From NCBI RefSeq assembly GCF_038433135.1, contig NZ_JBCDMV010000030.1, positions 1 to 64,000 of the forward strand: a DNA stretch of 64,000 nt. Reading direction: 5' to 3'. Origin of the DNA: Luteococcus sp038433135. GTDB lineage: Bacteria; Actinomycetota; Actinomycetes; Propionibacteriales; Propionibacteriaceae. Shown in pieces: positions 22,028 through 30,784 of this stretch. The first letter of the stretch is position 1. Every line of letters begins with the position of its first letter. The position numbers were made by a program, and so were the translations under genes. A model generated the notes under the pieces. The model was not told the DNA's origin. It did no database searches and worked only from the letters and a program-made list of their open reading frames with translations.

Positions 22028-22066
22028 AATCTACGGCCCGCGCAAAGTTCTGCGCAAGACATTTTT
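22028..22066 (-). promoter_or_regulatory. whiB7 promoter with WhiB7 AT-rich box
   Basis: On the minus strand AAAAAT (22066-22061), 3 bp, TTGCGC as -35 (22057-22052), 18 bp, TAGATT as -10 (22033-22028). An AT-rich box exactly 3 bp upstream of the -35 is the published architecture of WhiB7-dependent promoters, so this promoter is probably autoactivated. It begins right at the uvrD2 stop codon. Confidence 0.78.
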
Positions 22067-22068
22067 GA

Positions 22069-24195
22069 CTAGGGGTTTTCCTGCGGATCCCGACCGGCGA
22101 CGATGCTCAGCACATCGGCGCCGTGCCGCTCGATCTTGGTCCGCCCGACCCCGGAGATCTTGAGCAGTTCCTGCTCGTCGGCCGGTTCGGCCTCCGCGAT
22201 GGCCATCAGGGTGGCATCGGTGAAGATCACGAAGGCGGGCATGCTGTCCGCCTGGGCGGTGGCCAGCCGCCACTGCTTCAGCCGGTCGAACAGACCTTCG
22301 TCGTAGTTCGACGGGCAGCCGCTGTGTCGGCCCAGTTTGCGCTCGGCGCCGGTACCGAGTCCCTTGCCGCAGACCCGGCAGGTCTGGGACTGGGCGGAGC
22401 GGGTGCCGCGCCGCTTCGGGACGGCTTGTTGGGCCTGCTGGGCCAGGGCCGCGGGGGTCAGCCCGTCCAGGAAGCGCGACGGGCCCCGATTGCCCCGTCC
22501 ACCGCTGCGCGAGCGGCTCCAGGAGATCCGCAGATGGCGGCGGGCCCGGGTGATGCCGACGTAGAGCAGCCGCTTCTCCTCCGCCAGTTGGTCGTCGGTG
22601 GTGGCCAGCAGGAAGGGCAGGGTGCCTTCCTGCATCCCGAACAGACACACCGCATCCCATTCCAGGCCCTTGGAGGCGTGCAGGGTGCCCAGCGTCACGC
22701 CCTGGCTGACCGGCGCCTGTTGCAGGCTGGCCCGCTCCCCCAGCGACTCCACCAGTTCGGTCAGCCCGTGCTCGGGATTCTCGACGGCGAGGTCATGCGC
22801 CAGCTCCACCAGCGCATTGAGCGATTCCCACTTCTCCCGCACCGATCCGGAGCCCTCGGGCGGCGCGGCAGACCAGCCGACCCCGGCCAGCACATCCTTG
22901 AGCAGCGGCAGCCCCGGCCCCTCGGGCTCGGAGCGCACCGCGGCCCGCAGCTGGGCCAGGGCCTGCTTGATCTCCGGCCGCTCGTAGAACTTCTCGCTGC
23001 CCCGCACCAGGTAGGGAATGTTGCGTTCGCTGAGGGCGGCCTCCAGCACCGGCGACTGCGCGTTGATCCGGAAGAGCACCGCCATCTCCCGCCAGTCGAC
23101 GCCCTCCTCGTGTCGGGCGGTCAGCCACAGGGCGATGCTGCGGGCCTCGTCGGCCTCCTCCGGGTGCGATCCGAACTCGACGGCCGGGCCGCTGGGTTGC
23201 TGGGCCACCAGGTTAACCCCGGCCAGGGCTCCGGCTGGCTGGGCGTCGCGCCGGCCACGGGGAGCCATCACCTTGTTGGCCAGCTCCACCACCTGCGGGG
23301 TGGAGCGGTAGTCGCGGACCAGCCGGACCACCGTCGTGCCGGGGTGCGCGGCGGCGAAACCGGTCAGGAAGTCGGCCCGGGCACCGGCAAAGGCGTGGAT
23401 CGACTGGTGCGGATCGCCCACCACGCACAGGTCGCGTCGATCCCCCAGCCACAGGTTCAGCACGGTCTGCTGCAGCGGTGAGACGTCCTGGTACTCGTCG
23501 ACCACGAAGTGCCGGTACTGGCCGCGGATCTGGGCGGCAACCTGTTCATGCTCACTGAGCAGGGCGGCGGTGCACAGCAGGATGTCGTCGAAGTCGATCT
23601 GCCCGCGGTTGCGCTTGGCATTCTCGTAGCCGGTGAAGATCTTGGCGACGGTCTCGGGATCCGCCCCGGCCAGGGTGCGGTTGGCAGCCCGGGCGATTGC
23701 CGGGTACTCGCCGGCGGTGACATTGGAGACCTTGGCCCAACTGATCTCCCCCAGCAGGTCCCGCAACAGCCCGGTGTCCACCTTCAGCCCGTGCCGGGAG
23801 GCGGCCTCGGCCACCAGCGCCATCCTGCGGTCGGTCACCTCCGGCAACTCGACGCCATAGGTGCGGGGCCAGAAGAACTGGATCTGGCGCAGTGCCGCGG
23901 AGTGGAAGGTGCGGGCCTGCACCGTGCCGACCCCCAGCTGGTGCAGCCGGCCGCGCATCTCCCCGGCAGCCCGGGTGGTGAAGGTGACGGCGAGCACCCC
24001 GCGCGGGTCCAGGGCGCCAGTCAGGGCTCCGTAGGCGATCCGGTGGGTGATGGCGCGGGTCTTGCCGGTGCCTGCGCCCGCGATCACGGCAACGGGCGCG
24101 TCAAAGGTGGTGGCCACCTGACGCTGTTCCGGGTCAAGGGCCGCCAGGATCTGTTCGGGATCTCCGGTGGGATGGGGGCTGGGCACGTCGGCCAC
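22069..24195 (-). CDS. uvrD2: ATP-dependent DNA helicase UvrD2 (SF1A, with HRDC domain)
   Basis: A 708-residue 3'-5' helicase. Motif I is AVIAGAGTGKT, motif II VVDEYQDVSPLQQ, with GDPHQSIHAFAGA and LLYVGITRARRHL later. After the motor a zinc-like Cys cluster (CRVCGKGL...CPSNYD) leads into an HRDC domain at the C-terminus (WRLATAQADSMPAFVIFTDATL). This layout is that of mycobacterial UvrD2 (Rv3198c), which is essential there and works in DNA repair or replication. It is divergent from recC across 59 bp, and its stop codon abuts the whiB7 promoter. Confidence 0.95.
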   Translation of the reverse strand: MADVPSPHPTGDPEQILAALDPEQRQVATTFDAPVAVIAGAGTGKTRAITHRIAYGALTGALDPRGVLAVTFTTRAAGEMRGRLHQLGVGTVQARTFHSAALRQIQFFWPRTYGVELPEVTDRRMALVAEAASRHGLKVDTGLLRDLLGEISWAKVSNVTAGEYPAIARAANRTLAGADPETVAKIFTGYENAKRNRGQIDFDDILLCTAALLSEHEQVAAQIRGQYRHFVVDEYQDVSPLQQTVLNLWLGDRRDLCVVGDPHQSIHAFAGARADFLTGFAAAHPGTTVVRLVRDYRSTPQVVELANKVMAPRGRRDAQPAGALAGVNLVAQQPSGPAVEFGSHPEEADEARSIALWLTARHEEGVDWREMAVLFRINAQSPVLEAALSERNIPYLVRGSEKFYERPEIKQALAQLRAAVRSEPEGPGLPLLKDVLAGVGWSAAPPEGSGSVREKWESLNALVELAHDLAVENPEHGLTELVESLGERASLQQAPVSQGVTLGTLHASKGLEWDAVCLFGMQEGTLPFLLATTDDQLAEEKRLLYVGITRARRHLRISWSRSRSGGRGNRGPSRFLDGLTPAALAQQAQQAVPKRRGTRSAQSQTCRVCGKGLGTGAERKLGRHSGCPSNYDEGLFDRLKQWRLATAQADSMPAFVIFTDATLMAIAEAEPADEQELLKISGVGRTKIERHGADVLSIVAGRDPQENP

Positions 24196-24254
24196 CTTAG
24201 CCGCGCCCTCGGACAGATTCTTTGTCAGTACCGGGCCCTAGTGTGGGAGGCACC

Positions 24255-27200
24255 ATGAACGAGCTCCCGAATCCCCTGACCACTGCGGCGCCGGCTGGCC
24301 TGCAGTTGGTGCTGTGCCCGGACTGGGAATCCCTGTCCGTCAATGTCTGCGCCGATCTGGCGGCGCCCCTGGCTGATCCCTTCGCGTCCCGACTGGTGGT
24401 GGTGGATGCCCCGGCCACCCGCCGGGCGCTCTCCCAGGCGCTGGCCAGCGGCGATGCGGGGATCAGCGCCGGGGTGGACTTCGTCGGGCTGCGGGCGGTG
24501 CGACGCCAGCTGGAGCATGCGCTGCTGGGGCTGGATGCCGGCAGTGATCCGTGGCGGCCGCGAGGTCTTGCCCTGGCGGTGCTCGACGTGATGGACGAGG
24601 TGGGCGACCAAGCCTGGTTCACGCCGATCCGCAATCACCTGGGTCAGGCGGAACAGCGCCCCGGACGACGCCTGGCCACCGCTGACCGGATTGCCCGGTT
24701 GCTACTGCGCTACTGCCGGACCAGCCCGGGCCTGGTACGCGCCTGGAATGCCGGGCGGGAGGTCGATCCGCTGGGTGCGCCCCTGCCGGCACGGGCCGGC
24801 TGGCAGCCCAGGATCTGGCGGTTGGTGGCCGACCGGCTGGAGCTGGCCGATCCGGTGACCCGGCACGACGAGCTGTGCGCCCGGATCGCCAGCCACGACG
24901 GCTCCCTGTTGGGCGATGATCTGCTGCGGCTGGTGAATCCCGCTCCGTGCGGACCACTGGAGCGGGAGCTGGTGGCTGCGCTGGCCGAGCAGATGCCGGT
25001 GACCCTGTGGCAGTTGGCGCCGGAGGCGGAGTCGCCGCTGGTTTCGCTGTGGGGCAAGACGTCGGCCGTCGGCCTGCGGCGCTGGCAGCAGATCGCCACC
25101 CGGGTGCGCCGGGTGGCTCCCAACGCGTCCCCCGCGGTACTGCCTGCCGATGTGCAGGTGCACGCCTCGCACGGGCCCGACCGGCAGGTGGAGGTGCTGC
25201 GGGAGGTGCTGTGCACGCTGCTGGCCGATGATCCCACGTTGGAACCGCGGGAGATCGTGGTCGCCTGCACCGATCTGGACCTGTATGCACCATTGGTGCG
25301 CGCCGCCTTCTGCCTGGATCCGGAGGTGGTCGGGCCGCATCTGCATCCCGGTCACCAGCTGCGGGTGCAGCTGGCGGACGCGTCGCTCTCCCAACCGAAT
25401 CAGGTGCTGCAGACGCTGCGCCTGCTGTTGCAGCTCGCCGGGGATCGCGCCACCTCGCAGGATCTGGTGGATCTCTGCGGCAGCGCGCCGGTGGCGGCCC
25501 GCTTCGGCCTGGGCGAGGACGAGCTGGAACGCATTGCGCGGCTGGTGGCCCAGGCGGACATCCGCTGGGGGTTGGACGGCCGGCACCGCGCGGAGTTCGG
25601 GCTGGGGCAGGTGCGCCAGTCCACCTGGCTGGCGGGTCTGGACCGGGTGTTGACCGGCGTCGCCATGGGGCCGACTCCCCTGCGTTGGTTGGGTACGGCC
25701 CTGCCGGTGGAGCAGGTGGATTCCACCGACATTCCGGCGGCCGGCACCTTGGCCGAGATCGTCTCCCGTAGTCGCAAGCTGGTGGCCGACTGGCGGAACC
25801 CGGCAAGCATCGGCGACTGGATCGGTCGGCTGCACGAAGCACTGGACCTGCTGGCCGGCGCGGAGGGCGACGATGCCTGGCAGCTGACCCAGGCCCGCGG
25901 TGAACTCGCCGACCTCGCCGACCTGACCACCGATCGGGTGGCACTGCTGGGGCTGGGCGACGTCCAGGCGCTCTTCGACCGGCTGCTGCGCACCGGCCGC
26001 GGCCGGCCCAATTTCGGCAATGGCTCACTGCTGGTCTGTGGTCTGGACGATCTGGGCGGGGTCTCACACCGGGTGGTGGCAGTGCTGGGGCTGGACGACC
26101 AGCGCTTCCCGGCCCGGCCGCCATTGGATGGCGACGATCTGGTGGCCGGCCCAACCACCGATCCGGAGGCCGACCCTCGGGCCATCTCCCGCCAGTTGCT
26201 GCTGGATGCCGTCGCCAGCGCCCGGGAGAAACTGGTGGTGGTACACCAGGGCTTCACCCCGCGCACCAATGAGAAGGTTCCCCGGCCCGTCGCGGTGGTG
26301 GACCTGGCCGAGGCGGCCACCGCCGCGGGCGTGCTGCGGGAATTCGAGCACAGCCTTCAACCCCAGTCCAGCAAGAACTTCCTGGCCGACGATCGACAGC
26401 CGCCCGCCAGCTTCGACGCTGCTGCCCTGGCCGGCGCCCAGGCACGCGAGCTCCTGCTGGGCAAACCGGCCGAGCCCGTCGTCCCGCTGTGGCAGACCAC
26501 TTTCCCGTCGCCGGGCACCGAGACCGACGGGTTGGACCTGACCGCGCTGCTGAACTTCTACAAGCACCCGGCGCGGGAACTGCTGCGCCGCCAGCTCGGG
26601 GTGAGCATGGGTGACTGGGGCGATCAACTGGCCGACGAATTGCCGATCGAACCCAATGGTCTGGAGGAATGGGCCATCGGCGACCGCATGGTGCGGCTCA
26701 CCCTGGAAGGGCTGGATCCCGGCCAGGTGGGCAATGCGGAACGGCTCCGCGGTCAACTGCCGCCCGGTCAGCTCGGCAGCCGCACGCTGAACAAGATCGG
26801 GCCGGTGGTGGGCAAGGTGGTTGCCACCGCGGCCCGGGAGCGCACCGGTGAGCCACAAGACCTGGACTGTGAACTGCCGTTGGCTGGGCAGCTGGGCACG
26901 CTGACCGGCCGGGTGCGGGTCCACGACGCAAGCATCGTCAGCCTCGCGTTCTCCCGCACCAATGCCACCCACCTGCTGCAGGCGTGGTTCGAACTGTTGC
27001 TGCTGACCGCCAGCCGGCCCGCCCCGACGGTGGGCTGGCGGGCCGTGCACATCGGACGAGATGCCGTCGCCACCCTGACGGCCCCGCCGTCGGACTGGTG
27101 CGCCACGACGTTGGCGGAACTGGCCGCCTTGCGCTCCCAGGGGCTGACCCGTCTGGTGCCCCTGCCGGTCAAGGCCGCCGCCACCTTGCAGCGAGCCACC

Positions 27201-27431
27201 CCGCTGCGCCCCTACCGGGATCACGACCCGGAGCAGCAGGCAGCCCGGGAATTCACGTTCGAGCACGATGCCGACTGGGCACGCTTCCTGCCCCGGGAAT
27301 TCGACGGTCTGCGCCGGATTCCGGCCGAGCCCGGCGATCCCGGGGTGCCGGGCCCCTCCCGTTTCGAGAACCTGTCCGACTGGTTGTTCACGCCGCTGCG
27401 CGAGCACCTGAGCGTGGGGAACCTGCGATGA
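24255..27431 (+). CDS. recC: Exodeoxyribonuclease V gamma subunit RecC
   Basis: A 1058-residue RecC: the RecBCD subunit that holds the complex together, splits the duplex and, where known, recognises Chi. It opens with LQLVLCPDWESLSVNVCADL. Family marks include QTLRLLLQLAGDRATSQDLV, LLVCGLDDLGGVSHRVVAVL and LGLDDQRFPARPP. Length agrees with E. coli RecC (1122). As in other RecC proteins, no intact Walker motif is present. ATG 24255 has a GGAGG site 5 nt upstream. It overlaps recB by 4 bp (ATGA), giving recC-recB-recD as one translationally coupled operon. Confidence 0.94.
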   Translation: MNELPNPLTTAAPAGLQLVLCPDWESLSVNVCADLAAPLADPFASRLVVVDAPATRRALSQALASGDAGISAGVDFVGLRAVRRQLEHALLGLDAGSDPWRPRGLALAVLDVMDEVGDQAWFTPIRNHLGQAEQRPGRRLATADRIARLLLRYCRTSPGLVRAWNAGREVDPLGAPLPARAGWQPRIWRLVADRLELADPVTRHDELCARIASHDGSLLGDDLLRLVNPAPCGPLERELVAALAEQMPVTLWQLAPEAESPLVSLWGKTSAVGLRRWQQIATRVRRVAPNASPAVLPADVQVHASHGPDRQVEVLREVLCTLLADDPTLEPREIVVACTDLDLYAPLVRAAFCLDPEVVGPHLHPGHQLRVQLADASLSQPNQVLQTLRLLLQLAGDRATSQDLVDLCGSAPVAARFGLGEDELERIARLVAQADIRWGLDGRHRAEFGLGQVRQSTWLAGLDRVLTGVAMGPTPLRWLGTALPVEQVDSTDIPAAGTLAEIVSRSRKLVADWRNPASIGDWIGRLHEALDLLAGAEGDDAWQLTQARGELADLADLTTDRVALLGLGDVQALFDRLLRTGRGRPNFGNGSLLVCGLDDLGGVSHRVVAVLGLDDQRFPARPPLDGDDLVAGPTTDPEADPRAISRQLLLDAVASAREKLVVVHQGFTPRTNEKVPRPVAVVDLAEAATAAGVLREFEHSLQPQSSKNFLADDRQPPASFDAAALAGAQARELLLGKPAEPVVPLWQTTFPSPGTETDGLDLTALLNFYKHPARELLRRQLGVSMGDWGDQLADELPIEPNGLEEWAIGDRMVRLTLEGLDPGQVGNAERLRGQLPPGQLGSRTLNKIGPVVGKVVATAARERTGEPQDLDCELPLAGQLGTLTGRVRVHDASIVSLAFSRTNATHLLQAWFELLLLTASRPAPTVGWRAVHIGRDAVATLTAPPSDWCATTLAELAALRSQGLTRLVPLPVKAAATLQRATPLRPYRDHDPEQQAAREFTFEHDADWARFLPREFDGLRRIPAEPGDPGVPGPSRFENLSDWLFTPLREHLSVGNLR

Positions 27432-30400
27432 CCAGCACCACCGCCGCCGAGATGACCGCCTTCGACCTGTGCGGCCCGCTGCCCACCGGCACCTGCGTCC
27501 TGGAGGCCTCCGCCGGCACCGGCAAGACCTATGCCATCACCGCGCTGGCGGTCCGCTACCTGGCCGAGGGTGCCTTCACCCTGGACCAGATCATGATGGT
27601 CACCTTCTCCAGGGCCGCCACGGGGGAACTGCGTCACCGGGTCTACGCCCGGCTGCGCGAGACCCTCGCGGCTCTGGATGCCTGGTTGAGCGACGGCGTG
27701 CAGCCCGCGGACGAGGTCGACCGGTACCTGGCCTCGGCGCCCCGAGCCGAGGTGCTCACCCGACGCAACCGGATCCAGTCGGCGCTGGGCGAGATCGACG
27801 CGGCCACCATCGCCACCACCCACGAGTTCTGCGCCCGGATGCTGACCGGGCTGGGGCTGCTGGTGGATCACGACCACACCACTCGGTTTGCGGAGAATGT
27901 GGACGACCTGGCAGAGCAGGTGGTGCACGACGTCTATCTGGGGCGCGAGGTGAACGGCGCGGATGCCGCACCGGGCAAGCTGGCCACCTTCGCCCGCTTC
28001 GCGGAGGTGGGACGGGCGGCCCTGCGGGAGCCCGACGCGGATCTGGTGCCGGTGGAGGCGCGGGGACTGTCCGCGGACCGGGTGGGTTTTGCCGCCGAGG
28101 TCCGCCGCCAGTTCGAGCAGCGCAAGCGCCGGGCCGGGGTCTACACCTTCGACGACATGGTGCGGCGACTGCGCGACGCCCTGACCGATCCCGTGACCGG
28201 TGAGCTGGCCGCGGAGGCCCTCAGCAGCCGATACCGGTTGGTGCTGATCGACGAATTCCAGGACACCGACCCCACCCAGTGGGAGATCGTCCAGCACGCC
28301 TTCGTCGGGCGCAGCATCGTGGTGCTGATCGGCGACCCGAAGCAGGCGATCTATGCCTTCCGCGGCGCGGATGTGAATGCCTATCTGGATGCGGTGCGGC
28401 ACGCCGAGCAGGTCTTCACCCTGCCCACCAACCACCGCAGCGACGAGCCGATCGTGCGGGGCGTGCTGGAGGTCTTCGGCGGGGTGGCGATGGGTTCGCA
28501 ACAGATCATCCCCCGGCCGGTCGACGCCGCCCACCGGGGTGCCCGGATCACCGGCCCCGCACCCTGCCCGGCGGTGCAGGTGCGCTGTGTGGCCGGCCCG
28601 CCGCGTGGCCAGTTCGGTGCCACCGCCGGCGCCAGGGCCGTCGACGCCGACCTGGTGAACCAGGTGGTCGCGCTGCTCAGCGACGGCTGGAGCATCGAGG
28701 GCAAGGCCGTGCGGCCGCAGGACATCGCGGTGCTGGTGCGCTCCAACTGGCGCGGGGAACAGGTCAAGCGCGCGCTGGAGGCCGCCGGGGTGAAGGCGGT
28801 CTTCGGCGGCGCGGCGACGGTGATGTCCAGCGAGGCGGCACTGGCCTGGCTGCACCTGCTCAAGGCACTGGTGGAGCCGTCGGCGCAGGCCATGAAGCGG
28901 GCCGCCCTGAGTTGCCTGATCGGCTGGAGCGAGACCGAGCTGGCCCGCGCCGTCGCTGACCGGGGCGAGACCGCGGCCGGACGCACCATGGCCGAGCTGG
29001 CGGTGCAGATCAAGACCCTGAGCCGCACGCTGGTGGCCCAGGGCGTCTCCGCGGTCTTCGAGGCGCTGTGTGACCAGACCGACCTGTATCGACGGCTGCT
29101 CACCCGCCCCGATGGTGAACGGGTGATGACCGACGTGCGGCACATCTCGCAGCTGCTCAACGACGCCGCGGTGCGCCACCAACTGGGGCCACTGGCGTTG
29201 GCCGAGTGGCTCTCCGACCGGATCGCCGAGGCACGGCGCACCAAGGACGACGACCGCACCCGACGGCTGGAGACCGACACCTCCTGTGTGCAGATCATGA
29301 CCATCCACGGCGCGAAGGGGCTGGAATTCCCGATCGTGCTGCTGCCCGAGGCCGCCAACGAGGCGCCCCGGGAACCGCGGCAGGGTGAGCCAAGCGTGCT
29401 GCACCTGGACGGGCGACGGGTGCTGGACGTCGGCGTCGACGCCGGCTGGGCACACCGGCAGCGGCAGCGGATGGAACAGGAGCGCGCCGAGAGCCTGCGC
29501 ACCCTGTACGTGGCGATGACCCGCGCCAAGTCCCGGCTGGTGATGTGGTGGGCCCCCACCAAGGCCAATACCGAGGGTTCGGCGCTGCACCGGTTGCTGC
29601 ACGGCCCACGGATCCCGGGCGGCACCCCGGACCTGACCCACGAGCTGCCCAGCGACCCGTGCGTCCTGCCCAGCATCGACCCCACCCTGGTGGAACTGGT
29701 CCGGGCCGAGCCGCAGCCGCAGCGCACGTGGCAACCCCGTGAGGAACGCAATCCCGGGATGTCCGCCCGCCGGTTCACCCGCGGCATCGACCACAGCTGG
29801 CGGCGCACCTCCTATTCCGGGCTCACCAGTGAAGTGCACGGCCAGCGCAGCACCGCGCCGCTGCCGGTGGAGGTGGACGAGGTGGAGGGCGACCTGTTCC
29901 CCACCGAGGCACCGGTCGACACGGCCGTCGAGGCCCGGGCCGACGAACCGTCGCCGGTCTCTGCGCTGGCGCCGCTGCCGGGTGGCACCCAGTTCGGCAG
30001 TCTGGTGCACGGGGTGCTGGAAGTCACCGACACCACCGCTGCCGACCTGCGCGCGGAGCTGGCCGGGCACGCCGCCCATCTGGCCGCCCGGTTACCGGTG
30101 TCCGGGCTGGATCCGGACGCACTGGTGGAGGGGTTGCTGGAGGTTCTCGACACCCCGCTGGGAACGGTTGCCGACGGGCTGCGGCTGCGGAACATCCGGC
30201 CCGTGGACCGCTTGGCCGAGCTGGACTTCGAGCTGCCGATGGGCTCCGGCCGTCGCGCCGCCACCCTGCGCGACCTGGCCACGGCCCTGCAGGACGAGGT
30301 CCTGACCGGCGGGGACGCCTTCGCCGCCCGCTACGGTGCGCATCTGGCGGCCAGCGGGGTGGCGGACAAGTCGCTCAACGGCTTCCTCACCGGATCGATC

Positions 30401-30784
30401 GACGCCGTTCTGCGCACCACCGGTGAACACGGCGATCAGCGCTTCTGGGTGGTGGACTACAAGACCAACCGAATCCCGGTGGCCGAGGGGGAAGAGCTCG
30501 GCTGCCGGCACTACACACCCGAGCCGATGCGGCTGGCGATGATCGAGGCGCACTACCCGCTGCAGGCGCTGCTCTACTGCGTCGCGTTGCACCGCTTCCT
30601 GGCCTGGCGGCTGCCGGGCTATCGGCCCGAGGTGCACCTGGGCGGGGTGGGTTACCTCTTCGTCCGAGGCATGGCGGGTCCGCAGACCCCCGTCGTGGAC
30701 GGCATGCCATGCGGGGTCTTCACCTGGCTGCCGTCGGCCACCCTGGTGACCCATTGTTCGGACCTGATCGGAGGCGCACGATGA
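27428..30784 (+). CDS. recB: Exodeoxyribonuclease V beta subunit RecB
   Basis: A 1118-residue 3'-5' helicase and nuclease. The motor carries the RecB-type Walker A VLEASAGTGKTYAITALAVR (about 24-43), LVLIDEFQDTDPTQWEIVQ, and IMTIHGAKGLEFPIVLLPEA with TLYVAMTRAKSRL. A linker with acidic repeats leads to the C-terminal RecB nuclease domain, whose catalytic motif is RFWVVDYKTNRIPV, preceded by the RGRID-equivalent FLTGSIDAVLRTT and followed by the QALLYCVALHRFL helix. All key residues are present. The start and stop are both coupled (ATGA) to recC and recD. Confidence 0.95.
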   Translation: MTSTTAAEMTAFDLCGPLPTGTCVLEASAGTGKTYAITALAVRYLAEGAFTLDQIMMVTFSRAATGELRHRVYARLRETLAALDAWLSDGVQPADEVDRYLASAPRAEVLTRRNRIQSALGEIDAATIATTHEFCARMLTGLGLLVDHDHTTRFAENVDDLAEQVVHDVYLGREVNGADAAPGKLATFARFAEVGRAALREPDADLVPVEARGLSADRVGFAAEVRRQFEQRKRRAGVYTFDDMVRRLRDALTDPVTGELAAEALSSRYRLVLIDEFQDTDPTQWEIVQHAFVGRSIVVLIGDPKQAIYAFRGADVNAYLDAVRHAEQVFTLPTNHRSDEPIVRGVLEVFGGVAMGSQQIIPRPVDAAHRGARITGPAPCPAVQVRCVAGPPRGQFGATAGARAVDADLVNQVVALLSDGWSIEGKAVRPQDIAVLVRSNWRGEQVKRALEAAGVKAVFGGAATVMSSEAALAWLHLLKALVEPSAQAMKRAALSCLIGWSETELARAVADRGETAAGRTMAELAVQIKTLSRTLVAQGVSAVFEALCDQTDLYRRLLTRPDGERVMTDVRHISQLLNDAAVRHQLGPLALAEWLSDRIAEARRTKDDDRTRRLETDTSCVQIMTIHGAKGLEFPIVLLPEAANEAPREPRQGEPSVLHLDGRRVLDVGVDAGWAHRQRQRMEQERAESLRTLYVAMTRAKSRLVMWWAPTKANTEGSALHRLLHGPRIPGGTPDLTHELPSDPCVLPSIDPTLVELVRAEPQPQRTWQPREERNPGMSARRFTRGIDHSWRRTSYSGLTSEVHGQRSTAPLPVEVDEVEGDLFPTEAPVDTAVEARADEPSPVSALAPLPGGTQFGSLVHGVLEVTDTTAADLRAELAGHAAHLAARLPVSGLDPDALVEGLLEVLDTPLGTVADGLRLRNIRPVDRLAELDFELPMGSGRRAATLRDLATALQDEVLTGGDAFAARYGAHLAASGVADKSLNGFLTGSIDAVLRTTGEHGDQRFWVVDYKTNRIPVAEGEELGCRHYTPEPMRLAMIEAHYPLQALLYCVALHRFLAWRLPGYRPEVHLGGVGYLFVRGMAGPQTPVVDGMPCGVFTWLPSATLVTHCSDLIGGAR

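Noticed and set aside
27221..30079. 952-residue minus-strand open frame
   Set aside because: Antisense to recB, no recognisable domain, and no promoter or ribosome site; a GC-driven shadow.
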